Positions 35,550 to 45,713 are shown, counted from the stretch's first letter. The stretch is DNA of 64,000 bases from Streptomyces sp. PTY087I2 (GCF_001687325.1 NZ_LZRD01000011.1:1-64000); one strand, 5' to 3'. Numbers and translations: made by a program. Notes: a model not told the origin generated them from the letters alone.

Positions 35550-37892
35550 ATGACAGGACCCCTGGTCCCCTTCCGTGAATTCGTGCTCAAAGTGCACAGC
35601 AGGTGTGATCTTGCCTGCGACCATTGTTATGTCTACGAACACGCAGATCAGAGCTGGCAGACCCGCCCCAAGACCATCTCCGACGAGGCGATTTCGTGGA
35701 CCGCCCGGCGTCTGGCCGAGCATGCGACGACTCATGCGCTTCCCTCCGTCACAGTGATCCTGCACGGTGGGGAACCGCTCCTGGCGGGGCCCGCGCGATT
35801 GCGACGGGTCTGCGAGGAGCTCGGCTCGGCCCTGAACGGCATCGCTGAGCTGGACCTCAGGATCCACACCAACGGCGTCCAGCTCAGCCCCCGTTATCTC
35901 GACCTCTTCGACGAGTTCCACGTCCGGGTCGGGATCTCGCTCGACGGCGACCGCGCGGCCAACGACCGCCACCGCCGATTCGCCAACGGACGCAGCAGCC
36001 ACCCGATGGTGCTGCGGGCGGTCGAACTGCTCCGCGAGGAGCGCTACCGCCATCTGGACCTCGGCCTGCTCTGCACGGTCGACATCCACAACGACCCCGT
36101 GGCCGTGCACGACGCCCTCGCCGAGCTCGAACCCCCGCTCGTCGACTTCCTGCTGCCGCACGCCACCTGGGACGACCCGCCGCCGCGCCCGGACGGCTCG
36201 CCCACCGCGTACGCCGCCTGGCTCCTGACCGTCTTCGACCGCTGGACGGAACAGGGCCGCCCCATGCCCGTCCGGATGTTCGCCTCGGTGCTCTCCAGCC
36301 TGAGCGGCGGCCCCAGCCTCACCGAGTCCCTGGGCCTCGCCCCCACCGACCTCGTCGTCATCGAGACCGACGGAAAGCTGGAACAGGTCGACTCGCTCAA
36401 GAGCGCCTACGAGGGCGCCGCCGCCACCGGGTTCGACGTCTTCCGCAACACCTTCGACGAGGTCGCCGCCCACCCCGGCGTCCGGGCCCGCCAGCTCGGC
36501 CTGGCCGGGGTCAGCGAGACCTGCCGCCGCTGCCCGGTCGTCCGCTCGTGCGGCGGCGGGCTCTACACCCACCGGTACCGCTCCGACGACGCCACCGGCG
36601 GCGGCTTCGACAACCCCTCCGTGTACTGCGCCGACCTGGCCGCCCTGATCCGGGGCATCGAGGAACGTACGGCCGCCGCCACCGAGTCACCCGCCGTCCG
36701 GTCGCCGGACGCGCTGCTCGCCGCACACGTGGATCTGACCCGCACCCTGCTCGCGGCGCTCCACGACACCCTCGACGGACGGGGCGGAGAGCTCTGGGAC
36801 GAGGCCTGGCGGCTCGCGGCGAGCGTGGAGGCGGACGCCTCGGGCGCCGACGCGCTCGACACCGTGCTCGCACACCCCCACACCCGCACCTGGCTGGTCG
36901 GCGCCCTGGAGGACGTCCGCGTCGGCCGCGGCCTGACCGAGCCCGCCGCCGAACGGCTCGGCGCCTGTGTGGCCGCCGCCGCGGTCCGGGCCGGGCTCGA
37001 CCTGCCGGTGCCGGTGGCGTACCGCGACGGAAGCCTGCATCTGCCCACCCTCGGCACCGCGGTCGTCGGCGAGCCGGGGGAGCGGGGCATGGCCGTGGTA
37101 CGCGCCACGGGCGACGGATTCCTCGTCCGCCGACCGGACACCGCGCCCGCCGCTCCCGGCCCGGAGCTGCGCATCGCGCCCGAGGAGCTGGAGGGTTCGC
37201 ACTGGCGGCCCCTCCGCGTTCTGCGCCAGGTTCCGGCTCCTGCCCTCCTGCTGGACGACCTCGACCCCTTCCGTGACGCTTTCGGTATCGCCCCGGCCGA
37301 GCGGCTCACCGCGGAGCGGGCCGAGGCCTGGTCGCACCGGATCGCCGAGGCCTGGTCGCTGCTGGCCGACGCCGTACCGGACCAGGCCGCCGAGGCCGCC
37401 CGTACGCTGACCACGCTGACCCCGCTGGTCGACGGCACGGCCGAGCCGGGGCGGCACGGCCACGGCGCGCTCGGTGTCGGGCCGACGGCCGATGGCAGGG
37501 AGCTGGCACTCGGCCTGCTCAGCGCGTTCCGCCGGGCGAAATTGCGGGCGCTCGGTGAAGTGACGGATCTTTACGCCCTGGACGGTACCTGGGACCATCG
37601 AACGCCTTGGGGGAGCGAACACGTGCCGTTCTCCCGACTGCTGGCGGAGACATTCGAACGGGCGGGGCTCGGGCTTTACGATCCGCGCTTCCTCACGGGT
37701 GTCCCGGAAGCGCTCGACATGATCGAAAACGCGGCGGAGGTGACGGTCGACGGAAAACAGCTGATCGCCGCTGTCCGCAAGGAGATCAGCGGAACGCGGA
37801 GTGCGGCCGGGAGGAATCACGGCAGAAGCCTCTCGCTGTCCGGTCCCGCATCGAACGTCCTGGCGTCTGACCGGAAAGTGACGTTCGAATGA
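35550..37892 (+). CDS. fxsB: FxsB-type cyclophane-forming radical SAM/SPASM maturase
   Basis: 780 residues. Radical SAM cluster ligands Cys19, Cys23 and Cys26 (CDLACDHC), then GGEPLLAG and the TIM-barrel. The SPASM-type C-terminal cluster region has CRRCPVVRSC (Cys325, 328, 334) and Cys360. Related FxsB enzymes join the aromatic ring to a side-chain carbon in a three-residue motif (known for the family). Residues about 390-780 are an extra domain resembling the HExxH proteins of these systems, but the metal motif appears lost: SAFRRAKL at 658-665 stands where HEFQH-KL is expected. Thirty bases downstream of fxsA; same transcript. Confidence 0.9.
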   Translation: MTGPLVPFREFVLKVHSRCDLACDHCYVYEHADQSWQTRPKTISDEAISWTARRLAEHATTHALPSVTVILHGGEPLLAGPARLRRVCEELGSALNGIAELDLRIHTNGVQLSPRYLDLFDEFHVRVGISLDGDRAANDRHRRFANGRSSHPMVLRAVELLREERYRHLDLGLLCTVDIHNDPVAVHDALAELEPPLVDFLLPHATWDDPPPRPDGSPTAYAAWLLTVFDRWTEQGRPMPVRMFASVLSSLSGGPSLTESLGLAPTDLVVIETDGKLEQVDSLKSAYEGAAATGFDVFRNTFDEVAAHPGVRARQLGLAGVSETCRRCPVVRSCGGGLYTHRYRSDDATGGGFDNPSVYCADLAALIRGIEERTAAATESPAVRSPDALLAAHVDLTRTLLAALHDTLDGRGGELWDEAWRLAASVEADASGADALDTVLAHPHTRTWLVGALEDVRVGRGLTEPAAERLGACVAAAAVRAGLDLPVPVAYRDGSLHLPTLGTAVVGEPGERGMAVVRATGDGFLVRRPDTAPAAPGPELRIAPEELEGSHWRPLRVLRQVPAPALLLDDLDPFRDAFGIAPAERLTAERAEAWSHRIAEAWSLLADAVPDQAAEAARTLTTLTPLVDGTAEPGRHGHGALGVGPTADGRELALGLLSAFRRAKLRALGEVTDLYALDGTWDHRTPWGSEHVPFSRLLAETFERAGLGLYDPRFLTGVPEALDMIENAAEVTVDGKQLIAAVRKEISGTRSAAGRNHGRSLSLSGPASNVLASDRKVTFE

Positions 37893-37995
37893 CCGAACGG
37901 CAGGGGCTGGAATGCGGCCCGCTCCGGAATGATGAGTTCGCTTGCACTCCCTTCCTCCTTCCGGGATGCGAGTGCTCATACAGGACGGGGGTCGT

Positions 37996-39306
37996 GTGCA
38001 CGCATCGACGCAACAGCGAGCGGTGGGCCATCGGCCGTATTTCTTTCTGAGTTACGCCCATACACCCGGGTACGGCACCGGGACGGACCCCGATATGTGG
38101 GTCGAACGGCTTTTCCAGGATCTCTGCGGCCATGTGATGGCCATGACCGACTTACCGGCCGGAGCGCCCGCGGGATTCATGGACCGGGAGATACGCTCCG
38201 GCGAGGGCTGGTCGGAACGGCTCGGCGATGTCCTCGCCACCTGCCGGGTCTTCGTTCCGCTGTTCTCGCCGCGCTACTTCGCCAGCGAGATGTGCGGCAA
38301 GGAGTGGTACGCCTTCGAGCAGCGGGCCATCCACCACCGGGCCCGCTCCAACCAGCCGGCCGAGGCCATCGTCCCCGCGCTCTGGGTGCCGGTGCCGCCG
38401 AGCCAACTGCCCGGCTCCGCCGAGCGGTTGCAGTTCAACCACCGCGACTTCGGCGAACGGTACGTCAGCGACGGACTCTACGGGCTGATCAAGCTCAGAC
38501 TCTTCGCCGAGGAATACGAACGGGCCGTCTACGAACTGGCCAAACGCATCGTCAGCGTCGCCGACTCGGTCCGTATCGACACCGGCCGGCCCGTCGACTA
38601 CCGCCTGGCCCCCAGCGCCTTCGGCTCCCCCAGCAGCGGAGTCGGCGCACCCCGGCCGATGCAGATCACCATCGCGGCGCCCACCCGCCATGATCTGCCC
38701 GAAGGCCGCAACAGCGACCACTACGGCGACCATCCCCAGGACTGGAACCCGTACTTTCCCGCCTCCGCCCGGCCGCTGGCCTATGTGGCCGAGGAGCTGG
38801 TCCGCTCGCTCAACTACCAGGCCGTCATCACCTCGTTCGACGAGGACCGGCACGACGGCAAGGCCCCGCCCAGCACCCCCGAGATCCTGCTCGTCGACCG
38901 CTGGGCCCTGCGGGACGAGGACCACTGCCGCAGGCTCGCCGCCTTCGACGCGGAGAACCGGCCCTGGGTGACCATGGTCGTCCCGTGGAGCCGCGACGAC
39001 CACCAGAGCCGGGCGGCGGAGACGGAGCTCACCGAGAAGCTCGAAGCGGTCATGCCCGTCAAGATGGGCCAGGGCCGGGCCCTCTGCCGCGCCGCCGCCA
39101 AAGGAGTCCCCACCATGGAGGCGTTCGGCCAGCTCCTGCCCCAGGTGGTCGAGGTGGCCGCCCAGCAGTATCTGAAGCACGCGAAGGCCTACCCGCCCGG
39201 ATCCGGCGGCGGATCCGGCGAGCGGACCCGGCTCACCGGCCCCATGGGCAACACGAGCTACATACCCGACCCGCACGACCCTGCGACGGAAGCGGAGGAC
39301 CTATGA
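37996..39306 (+). CDS. fxsC: TIR-like protein FxsC
   Basis: 436 residues from the GTG at 37996 (GGACGGGGG upstream); the ATG at 37966 is an alternative without a ribosome site. An N-terminal TIR-like domain runs from HRPYFFLSYAHTPGY through DREIRSGEGWSERL to SEMCGKEWYAFEQR, where Glu103 occupies the place of the catalytic Glu of TIR NADases. The C-terminal half (YVAEELVRSLNYQAVITSFDEDR, ILLVDRWALRDEDH) looks like a second TIR-like or related fold. It is a fixed companion of FxsA/FxsB in Streptomyces. The role is unknown. NADase activity is possible but unproven. Its stop overlaps the next start. Confidence 0.85.
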   Translation: MHASTQQRAVGHRPYFFLSYAHTPGYGTGTDPDMWVERLFQDLCGHVMAMTDLPAGAPAGFMDREIRSGEGWSERLGDVLATCRVFVPLFSPRYFASEMCGKEWYAFEQRAIHHRARSNQPAEAIVPALWVPVPPSQLPGSAERLQFNHRDFGERYVSDGLYGLIKLRLFAEEYERAVYELAKRIVSVADSVRIDTGRPVDYRLAPSAFGSPSSGVGAPRPMQITIAAPTRHDLPEGRNSDHYGDHPQDWNPYFPASARPLAYVAEELVRSLNYQAVITSFDEDRHDGKAPPSTPEILLVDRWALRDEDHCRRLAAFDAENRPWVTMVVPWSRDDHQSRAAETELTEKLEAVMPVKMGQGRALCRAAAKGVPTMEAFGQLLPQVVEVAAQQYLKHAKAYPPGSGGGSGERTRLTGPMGNTSYIPDPHDPATEAEDL

Positions 39307-42300
39307 GTGCCGGTCGTGACGGGCGCATCGTCACCTTCTACTCGTACAAGGGCGGTACCGGGCGCACCATGGCGCTCGCCAACGTCGCCTGGATCCTCGC
39401 GGCCAACGGCAAGCGGGTCCTGGCCGTCGACTGGGACCTGGAGGCCCCCGGACTCCACCGGTTCTTCCACCCCTTCCTCGATCCGGCCACCCTCGGCGCC
39501 ACCACCGGTGTGATCGACCTGATCACCGAGTACGCCTGGGCCGCGACCAGCCCCGCCCAGCGCGCCGAGGACTGGCACCGCGACTACGCCCGCATCCAGC
39601 CGCACGCCGTGTCGCTCACCCCGGAATCGCTCGGCTGGGAGTTCCCGCAGGGCGGCACGCTCGACTTCGTCTCCGCCGGACGGCAGAACCGCGAGTACAG
39701 CGCCACCGTCTCCACCTTCGACTGGGACAACTTCTACGACCGGTTCGGCGGCGGCCACTTCTTCGACGCCCTGCGCGACGACATGAAGGCCCACTACGAC
39801 TACGTCCTCATCGACAGCCGGACCGGCCTCAGCGACATCGCCGACATCTGCACCGTCCACCTCCCGGACGTCCTCGTCGACTGCTTCACCCTCAGCGACC
39901 AGTCCATCGACGGCGCGGCCTCCGTCGCCCGCCAGATCGCCGAGCGCAACACCGGCCGCCCCATCGCCCTCTACCCCGTACCGATGCGCATCGACGAGGG
40001 CGAGAAGGAGAAGGCGGACGCCGGACGGGCACTGGCCCGGCTCAAGTTCGACCGGCTGCCCCGCGATCTGTCCGGCGACGAACTCACCGCCTACTGGGGG
40101 GCGGTGGAGATCCCCTACCGGCCCTACTACGCCTACGAGGAGACGCTGGCCACCTTCGGCGACGAGGCCGGGCTCACCAACTCGCTGCTCTCCGCCTTCG
40201 AACGGCTCACCGCGGTCATCACCGACCGGGAGATCACCTCGATGCCCCCGGTCGGCGAAGAGGTCCGGCTGCGGATCCGCGACGCCTTCACCCGGCGCAG
40301 GCCCGCCCTGCCCGCCGATCTCCACCTCAGCTATGTGGCGGAGAACCGGATGTGGGCCGACTGGCTCGAATCCATCCTCACCCGGGCCGGTTTCCGGGTC
40401 GTGCCGCGCGACGTCTCCGCCGAACGCCCGCCCGAGGAGCAGGCCGACACCACCGCCGAGAACGCCGCCCGCACCGTCGTCCTGCTCTCCAGCGCGTATC
40501 TGAAGTCCCAGCGCGCGGTCGAGCTGTGGGAGCGGACCGCCGCCGAGGCCGTCGGCAGCGGCCGCCGCCGGCTGGTCCCGCTGCGGGTCGGGGACGTACG
40601 CCTGACCTCCCCGTACATCGACCGCAACCCGGTCGACCTCTTCCGGCTGGACGAGGTGCACGCCACCACCGCCGTGATGCGGGCCCTGGACCGTCCGGTG
40701 CAGGTCGCCGACGGGGTCTCGCCCGGGCCCCGCTTCCCCGGCACCGTGCCGAGGATCTGGAACGCGCCGCCCCGCAACCCCGGCTTCACCGGCCGCTCGC
40801 TCGTCCTGGAGCGGATGCGCGACCAGCTCGGCGGCGGCCTGGCCGTCGTCCTGCCGCAGCCGCAGACCCTGTACGGACTCGGTGGCGTCGGCAAGACCCA
40901 GGTGGCCCTGGAGTACGTGCACCGCTTCATGGCCGACTACGACCTGGTGTGGTGGATATCGTCCGAGCAGCCCGACGACGTCGTCGCCTCGCTCGCCGAA
41001 CTCGCTGGCCGGCTCGGCGCCCAGGGCGGCGACGACATGGCGGCCGCCTCCCAGGAGGCCGTCGACCTGCTGCGGCGCGGGGTGCCATCCGACCGCTGGC
41101 TGCTCGTCTTCGACAACGCGGACGACCCCGAGCAGCTGCGCCGCTACTTCCCGCAGGGCGGCTCCGGCCACATCCTGGTGACCTCCCGCAACCAGAGCTG
41201 GTCCCAGCACGGGGACGCGCTGCCCGTGGACGTCTTCCTGCGCGAGGAGTCGATCGAGCATCTCCAGCGCCGGGCCCCGGGGCTCAGCGACGAGGACGCC
41301 GCCCAGGTGGCGACCGCGGTGGGCGACCTGCCGCTCGCCGTGGAGCAGGCGGCCGCCTGGATCGCGGAGACCGCGACGCCCATCGACGCCTATCTCGAAC
41401 AGCTCGCCCAGCAGGCGCCCCAGGTCCTCGCGCTCAACCAGCCGGCCGGCTACCCGGAACCGGTCGCCGCGACCTGGAACATCTCCATCGCCCGGCTCAA
41501 GGAGCGCTCGCCCGCCGCCGTGCGGCTGCTCCAGCTCTGCGCCTTCTTCGCCCCCGAGCCGATCTCCGCGAACCTCCTCTACAGCAAGGAGATGATCGAC
41601 GCGCTGAAGCCGTACGACTCCTCGCTCCAGGAGAAGCTGGTGCTGGGCCGGGTCATCCGGGAGATCGGCCGCTTCGCCCTGGCCAAGGTCGACCAGGTCT
41701 CCAACTCCATCCAGGTGCACCGCCTCGTCCAGGCCGTGATCAAGGCGCAGCTCAGCGAGGAGGAGCAGCGCGAGGCCCGGCACGTCGTCCACCGCATCCT
41801 CGCCGGGGCCCGGCCCGACGACGACGAGCCGATAGACAACCCGGAGACCTGGCCGCGCTTCGCCACGATCTGGCCGCACCTCGGCCCCTCCGACGCCCGC
41901 AACTGCAAGGAGCCGGAGACCCGCAGGCTCCTGATCGACCGGGTCCGCTACCTCTGGAAGCGCGGTGACATCAGGACCGCGTGGGCGCTGGGCGAGGACC
42001 TGCGCGAGATCTGGCGCGAGAACCTGGGCGAACGCGACCTCCAGTACCTCTACCTCCGCTTCCACCTCTCCAACATCCTGCGCACCCGGGGGCGTTATGT
42101 GGAGGCGAGGGAGCTGGACGAGGTCACCCTGGAGCGGCAGCGGGAGGTGCTGGGACCCGAGCACCCGCACACGTACATGACCACCAGCAGCCTGGCCATC
42201 GACCTCGGGCTGCTCGGGGACTACGCGCGGGCGATCGAGATGGCGACCGAGGCCCACGAGGGGTTCGGGCAGATCTTCCACGACTCCCACCCCCGGACCC

Positions 42301-43238
42301 TGGCCGCCGCCAACAACCTGGCCCTGAACCTGCGCAGCGTCGGCCAGTACGCCCGGGCCCGGGAGATCGACCAGGACGTCTACGACCTGCGCACCCAGGT
42401 GCTCGGACCGGACCATCCCTACAGCCTGTCCTCCGCCATGAACCTGGCGCGCGACCTGCGGGAGGTCGGCCGGTACGAGGACTCGGTGGGGCTGCTCAGC
42501 ACCACGTACAACAGCTTCAAGGAGACGATGGGCCGCACCTTCCCCGCCACGCTGAGCGCCGCGAAGAGCCTCGCGGTGTCGCTGCGCAGGGCGGGCCGGC
42601 TGGAGGACGCGCGTCGGCTCACGGTGGCGACCCGCGGCCGCTACCGGGCGAAGTACACCATCGCCAACCCCGATTCGCTGGCCTGCGATCTCAACCTGGC
42701 GGCGGACCTGTTCGCGGCGGGGGAGAACGCCGAGGCGCTGGAGACCGCACAGGAGGTCGTCGACCAGTACATGAAGGTGCCGGGGGAGAAGCACCCGTAC
42801 ACCCTGGCGGCACAGAACAACCTCGGCGTCTATCTGACCGGGGCCGGGGAGCCGGAGGCGGCGGAACGGGTGCTGAAGCAGGTCGTCGCCGGTATGCGGG
42901 AGACGTTCGGCCGGGAGCACCCCAACACCCTGTTCTGTGTGATGAACCTGGCCAGTGCGACGGCCGACCGGGGCGAGCTGGACATCGTGCTGGAGACGGA
43001 GCAGCGGCTGTCCGGGCAGTTGCGCGCGGCGCTCGGTGCGCACCATCCGGAGACCCTGGCCATGACCTCGAACATGGCGGTCACGCTCGACGCGATGGGC
43101 CGGGAGGACGAGGCGGAGCAGTTGCGGTCGGAGATCGTCGTCGAGCTGTCGCGGCAGCTCGGCGACGACCATCCGCTGGCCCGGATCGCCCGCACCGAGG
43201 AGCGGTTCCGACGGGAGCTGGAGCCGATGTCGGTGTGA
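39303..43238 (+). CDS. FxSxx-COOH system ParA-like/TIR/NB-ARC/TPR protein
   Basis: 1311 residues. Domains in order: a ParA/MinD-like ATPase with deviant Walker motif YKGGTGRT (residues about 15-22) to about 300; a TIR-like domain (LHLSYVAENRMWADWLESIL to LVPLRVGDVRL, about 335-440); an NB-ARC-type ATPase with P-loop GLGGVGKT near 524-531 and LLVFDNADD as Walker B; then tetratricopeptide repeats from about 880 to the end (repeated ALNLR/ANNLA-type helices with GPDHPYSL linkers). This is the plan of STAND signalling proteins. The ATG overlaps the fxsC stop. It may sense the modified peptide or a partner through the TPR part. Confidence 0.88.
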   Translation: MSAGRDGRIVTFYSYKGGTGRTMALANVAWILAANGKRVLAVDWDLEAPGLHRFFHPFLDPATLGATTGVIDLITEYAWAATSPAQRAEDWHRDYARIQPHAVSLTPESLGWEFPQGGTLDFVSAGRQNREYSATVSTFDWDNFYDRFGGGHFFDALRDDMKAHYDYVLIDSRTGLSDIADICTVHLPDVLVDCFTLSDQSIDGAASVARQIAERNTGRPIALYPVPMRIDEGEKEKADAGRALARLKFDRLPRDLSGDELTAYWGAVEIPYRPYYAYEETLATFGDEAGLTNSLLSAFERLTAVITDREITSMPPVGEEVRLRIRDAFTRRRPALPADLHLSYVAENRMWADWLESILTRAGFRVVPRDVSAERPPEEQADTTAENAARTVVLLSSAYLKSQRAVELWERTAAEAVGSGRRRLVPLRVGDVRLTSPYIDRNPVDLFRLDEVHATTAVMRALDRPVQVADGVSPGPRFPGTVPRIWNAPPRNPGFTGRSLVLERMRDQLGGGLAVVLPQPQTLYGLGGVGKTQVALEYVHRFMADYDLVWWISSEQPDDVVASLAELAGRLGAQGGDDMAAASQEAVDLLRRGVPSDRWLLVFDNADDPEQLRRYFPQGGSGHILVTSRNQSWSQHGDALPVDVFLREESIEHLQRRAPGLSDEDAAQVATAVGDLPLAVEQAAAWIAETATPIDAYLEQLAQQAPQVLALNQPAGYPEPVAATWNISIARLKERSPAAVRLLQLCAFFAPEPISANLLYSKEMIDALKPYDSSLQEKLVLGRVIREIGRFALAKVDQVSNSIQVHRLVQAVIKAQLSEEEQREARHVVHRILAGARPDDDEPIDNPETWPRFATIWPHLGPSDARNCKEPETRRLLIDRVRYLWKRGDIRTAWALGEDLREIWRENLGERDLQYLYLRFHLSNILRTRGRYVEARELDEVTLERQREVLGPEHPHTYMTTSSLAIDLGLLGDYARAIEMATEAHEGFGQIFHDSHPRTLAAANNLALNLRSVGQYARAREIDQDVYDLRTQVLGPDHPYSLSSAMNLARDLREVGRYEDSVGLLSTTYNSFKETMGRTFPATLSAAKSLAVSLRRAGRLEDARRLTVATRGRYRAKYTIANPDSLACDLNLAADLFAAGENAEALETAQEVVDQYMKVPGEKHPYTLAAQNNLGVYLTGAGEPEAAERVLKQVVAGMRETFGREHPNTLFCVMNLASATADRGELDIVLETEQRLSGQLRAALGAHHPETLAMTSNMAVTLDAMGREDEAEQLRSEIVVELSRQLGDDHPLARIARTEERFRRELEPMSV

Positions 43239-43250
43239 CCGGACGTGGAC

Positions 43251-43288
43251 CGGCCGTGCCGGGAGGGCTCACCCTCCCGGCACGGCCG
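43251..43288. terminator. Bidirectional hairpin at the end of the fxs operon
   Basis: Perfect 17-base arms (43251-43267 and 43272-43288) with loop CTCA. It overlaps the last codons of the leftward hydrolase gene and serves as the boundary for both operons. Confidence 0.88.
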
Positions 43289-44180
43289 TCGGCAGCGTCC
43301 GGTACGGGTGCTCCCGCGCGTCCAGCAGCCAGTCCAGGACCCGGGGCAGCATGGGGAACGCGTCGAAGTGGGCCGCCGACGGTTCGAGTACGGCGGTGGC
43401 GCCCGGGATCTGCCCGGCCAGCCAGCGGGAGTGGCCGACCGGGGCGAAGACGTCCTGCACCCCGTGCCAGAGCAGCACCTCGCCGGTGATCCGGGCGGGA
43501 TCGAACCCCCAGGGGCTGGAGAACGCGAGGGCGTCGTCGATCCAGCCGTACGCCGAATGGCGCAGCCCCTCGCTGTAGTTGCGCAGCAGCATGGACCGGA
43601 TCCCCGCGTCGTTGACCACCATCCGGTCGGAGTCGGTCAGCTCCCGGCGCAGATCGTCCAGGAGCCGGACCGGGTTCCGCCGGATCTGCGCGGAGCGGTC
43701 GATGAAGGACTCCGCCAGGCCGGCCGGGTCGTCCGCCGCCGTGGAGTACGCGAGGACATTGGACGCGGCCATCCCGTCGAACCAGTCGAGGCCGGCCGCG
43801 TCCGGGGGCGCGAGACTGACCAGCGCCGCGGTCCGGGTGATCCGTTCCGGCATCAGCGCCGCGCAGGCCAGGGCGTGCGGGGCGCCGCCGGAGCGGCCCA
43901 CCACGGCGAACCGCTCCAGGCCCAACGAGTCGGCGATGGCCCGGACGTCCTCGACGACGTCCTTGATCCGGCGGCCCTCGTGCCGGTCGCTGTCGCCGTA
44001 TCCGGGGCGGTCGTAGGTGATCAGCTGCGTATGGCGCTGGTACAGCACCATGCCCCGGGGGGCGGGCCCGAGCCTGCTGCCCGGGGTGCCGTGCAGCAGG
44101 AACACCGGTCTTCCCCGTGGATCCCCCATCCGCTCCACCATCAGATGCCGGCCGTCCGCCGCGAGCACCCGATTGCGCAC
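43269..44180 (-). CDS. Alpha/beta-fold hydrolase
   Basis: 303 residues from the GTG at 44180 (GGAGGAGG five bases upstream). Oxyanion region VFLLHGTPGSRLG, YDRPGYGDSDRH, nucleophile elbow GRSGG (Ser), VLLWHGVQDVFAP carrying the acid, and His in SAAHFDAFP. There is no signal peptide, so it is cytoplasmic. Similar proteins are annotated as hydrolases or haloalkane dehalogenase relatives. The substrate is not predictable. It converges on the fxs operon and shares the terminator. Confidence 0.85.
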   Translation of the reverse strand: MRNRVLAADGRHLMVERMGDPRGRPVFLLHGTPGSRLGPAPRGMVLYQRHTQLITYDRPGYGDSDRHEGRRIKDVVEDVRAIADSLGLERFAVVGRSGGAPHALACAALMPERITRTAALVSLAPPDAAGLDWFDGMAASNVLAYSTAADDPAGLAESFIDRSAQIRRNPVRLLDDLRRELTDSDRMVVNDAGIRSMLLRNYSEGLRHSAYGWIDDALAFSSPWGFDPARITGEVLLWHGVQDVFAPVGHSRWLAGQIPGATAVLEPSAAHFDAFPMLPRVLDWLLDAREHPYRTLPTAVPGG

Positions 44181-44597
44181 CCGTGCCTCCTCCGCTCGGT
44201 CGTCCGGCGGGCGCGTGCCGCCTTTTCGATGATGACCCATCAGGGGCGTTACGGGGACTGTTCGACGACAGGAACTGTGAAGGTACGGGGAGGCTCCCGG
44301 CGGACGAGGTCCGTCGCCATCCGGACGGACCGCACCACCATCCGGACCGAGGGGACGAAAATCGGACAGGACTAGTCCTCACCCTGGGGCCGCCGATGGT
44401 TGCACCGGGTGTTCGCGAACGGAATCGACATGGCATGACCGGGGGTAAGTGAACGACCCAAGGGCGAAGCGTCGGCGTCGTGTGCACGTCCGGAAGTCGG
44501 CCTTGTGTGCGTTTCCCGGCCTCGGAATAGTGGGCGCCCCATCCTCCGTGTACGGGCACCCCACATGCTTCGTGCACGGCCCCACAGGAGGTCGAAG
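44181..44597. other. Divergent intergenic region upstream of sprD
   Basis: About 420 bases with low third-position GC in all frames. Holds an AdpA-like box at 44431-44440 and the promoter of sprD. An open frame extends upstream of sprD to GTG 44505, but its codons (CCT, AAT, AGT, CGT) look non-coding. Confidence 0.5.
44431..44440 (+). promoter_or_regulatory. AdpA-like box upstream of sprD
   Basis: TGGCATGACC agrees with the AdpA consensus TGGCSNGWWY at 8 of 10 positions, including the important G and C. AdpA is known to activate streptogrisin genes in S. griseus. The site is 158 bases before the start codon. Confidence 0.4.
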
Positions 44598-45683
44598 TTG
44601 AAGCATCGACGGATATCCAGGAAGCGCGCGACGCTGGCCGGCTCGGCGGTCGTCGCTCTGGTCGCAGCGGGATTCACGTTCCAGTCTGCGAACGCCAGTG
44701 ACGATGTGCCGGAGTTCGTGGCCGAGACCCTCAGCGCGGACGCGGCCGGAAAGCTTGCCGACACCCTGGACCGTGACCTGGGCGCGGACGCGGCGGGCGC
44801 GTACTACGACACCACGGCGAAGACCCTCGTCGTGAACGTCGTCGACGAGGCCGGCGCCGAGCGGGTCCGCCAGGCGGGCGCCAAGGCCAGGATCGTGGAG
44901 AACTCCCTCGCCGAGCTGAAGTCGGCCCGGCAGACCCTCACCGACAGGGCGACGATCCCGGGCACCTCCTGGGCGGTCGACCCGGTGACCAACAAGGTGA
45001 AGGTCACCGCCGACAGCACGGTCGACGGCGCGGCCTGGAAGAAGCTCACGGCCGTGGTCGAGGGCCTCGGCGGCAAGGCCGAACTCAACAAGGCGGCGGG
45101 TGAGTTCAAGCCGCTGATCGCGGGCGGCGACGCCATCTGGGGCTCCGGCTCCCGCTGCTCCCTCGGCTTCAACGTGGTCAAGGACGGCGAGCCGTACTTC
45201 CTGACCGCCGGCCACTGCACCGAGTCGGTCACCAGCTGGTCGGACTCCCAGGGCGGCGCGGAGATCGGGGCGAACGAGGGCTCCAGCTTCCCGGAGAACG
45301 ACTACGGCCTGGTCAAGTACACCTCGGACATCGAGCACCCGAGCGAGGTGAACCTCTACGACGGCTCCACCCAGGCGATCACCCGGGCGGGCGACGCGAC
45401 GGTCGGCCAGCAGGTCACCCGCAGCGGCTCCACCACCCAGGTGCACGACGGCGAGGTCACCGCGCTGGACGCCACGGTCAACTACGGCAACGGCGACATC
45501 GTCAACGGCCTCATCCAGACGACGGTCTGCGCCGAGCCGGGCGACAGCGGCGGCGCCCTCTTCGCGGGCGACACCGCGCTCGGTCTGACCTCGGGCGGCA
45601 GCGGCGACTGCTCCTCGGGCGGTACGACCTTCTTCCAGCCGGTCCCGGAGGCGCTGGCCGCCTACGGCGCCGAGATCGGCTGA
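44598..45683 (+). CDS. sprD: Streptogrisin D-type secreted serine protease
   Basis: 361 residues from the TTG at 44598, which has AGGAGG six bases upstream. A longer reading from 44505 (392 residues, the length I recall for S. griseus protease D) is possible but its added codons look non-coding. Signal peptide ([15 protein letters not shown]), a propeptide of about 145 residues of the alpha-lytic protease type, and a mature domain starting [18 protein letters not shown]. The triad is in TAGHC, ENDYGL and GDSGGA. The secreted, self-processing protease probably degrades extracellular protein. Related to sprB 13 kb away. Confidence 0.92.
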   Translation: MKHRRISRKRATLAGSAVVALVAAGFTFQSANASDDVPEFVAETLSADAAGKLADTLDRDLGADAAGAYYDTTAKTLVVNVVDEAGAERVRQAGAKARIVENSLAELKSARQTLTDRATIPGTSWAVDPVTNKVKVTADSTVDGAAWKKLTAVVEGLGGKAELNKAAGEFKPLIAGGDAIWGSGSRCSLGFNVVKDGEPYFLTAGHCTESVTSWSDSQGGAEIGANEGSSFPENDYGLVKYTSDIEHPSEVNLYDGSTQAITRAGDATVGQQVTRSGSTTQVHDGEVTALDATVNYGNGDIVNGLIQTTVCAEPGDSGGALFAGDTALGLTSGGSGDCSSGGTTFFQPVPEALAAYGAEIG

Positions 45684-45713
45684 CGCACCACCGCTCCACC
45701 GTACGACGGCGCG

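Noticed and set aside
39258..43172. A 1304-codon open frame on the minus strand opposite the ParA-like/TIR/NB-ARC/TPR gene
   Set aside because: Shadow of a gene with clear motifs; the antisense product is repetitive Val/Gly/Arg/Asp/Leu sequence.
44505..44597. Upstream extension of sprD to GTG 44505 (392-residue reading)
   Set aside because: Codons in this part are poor in third-position GC, and TTG 44598 has an ideal AGGAGG. The longer reading is kept only as an alternative.
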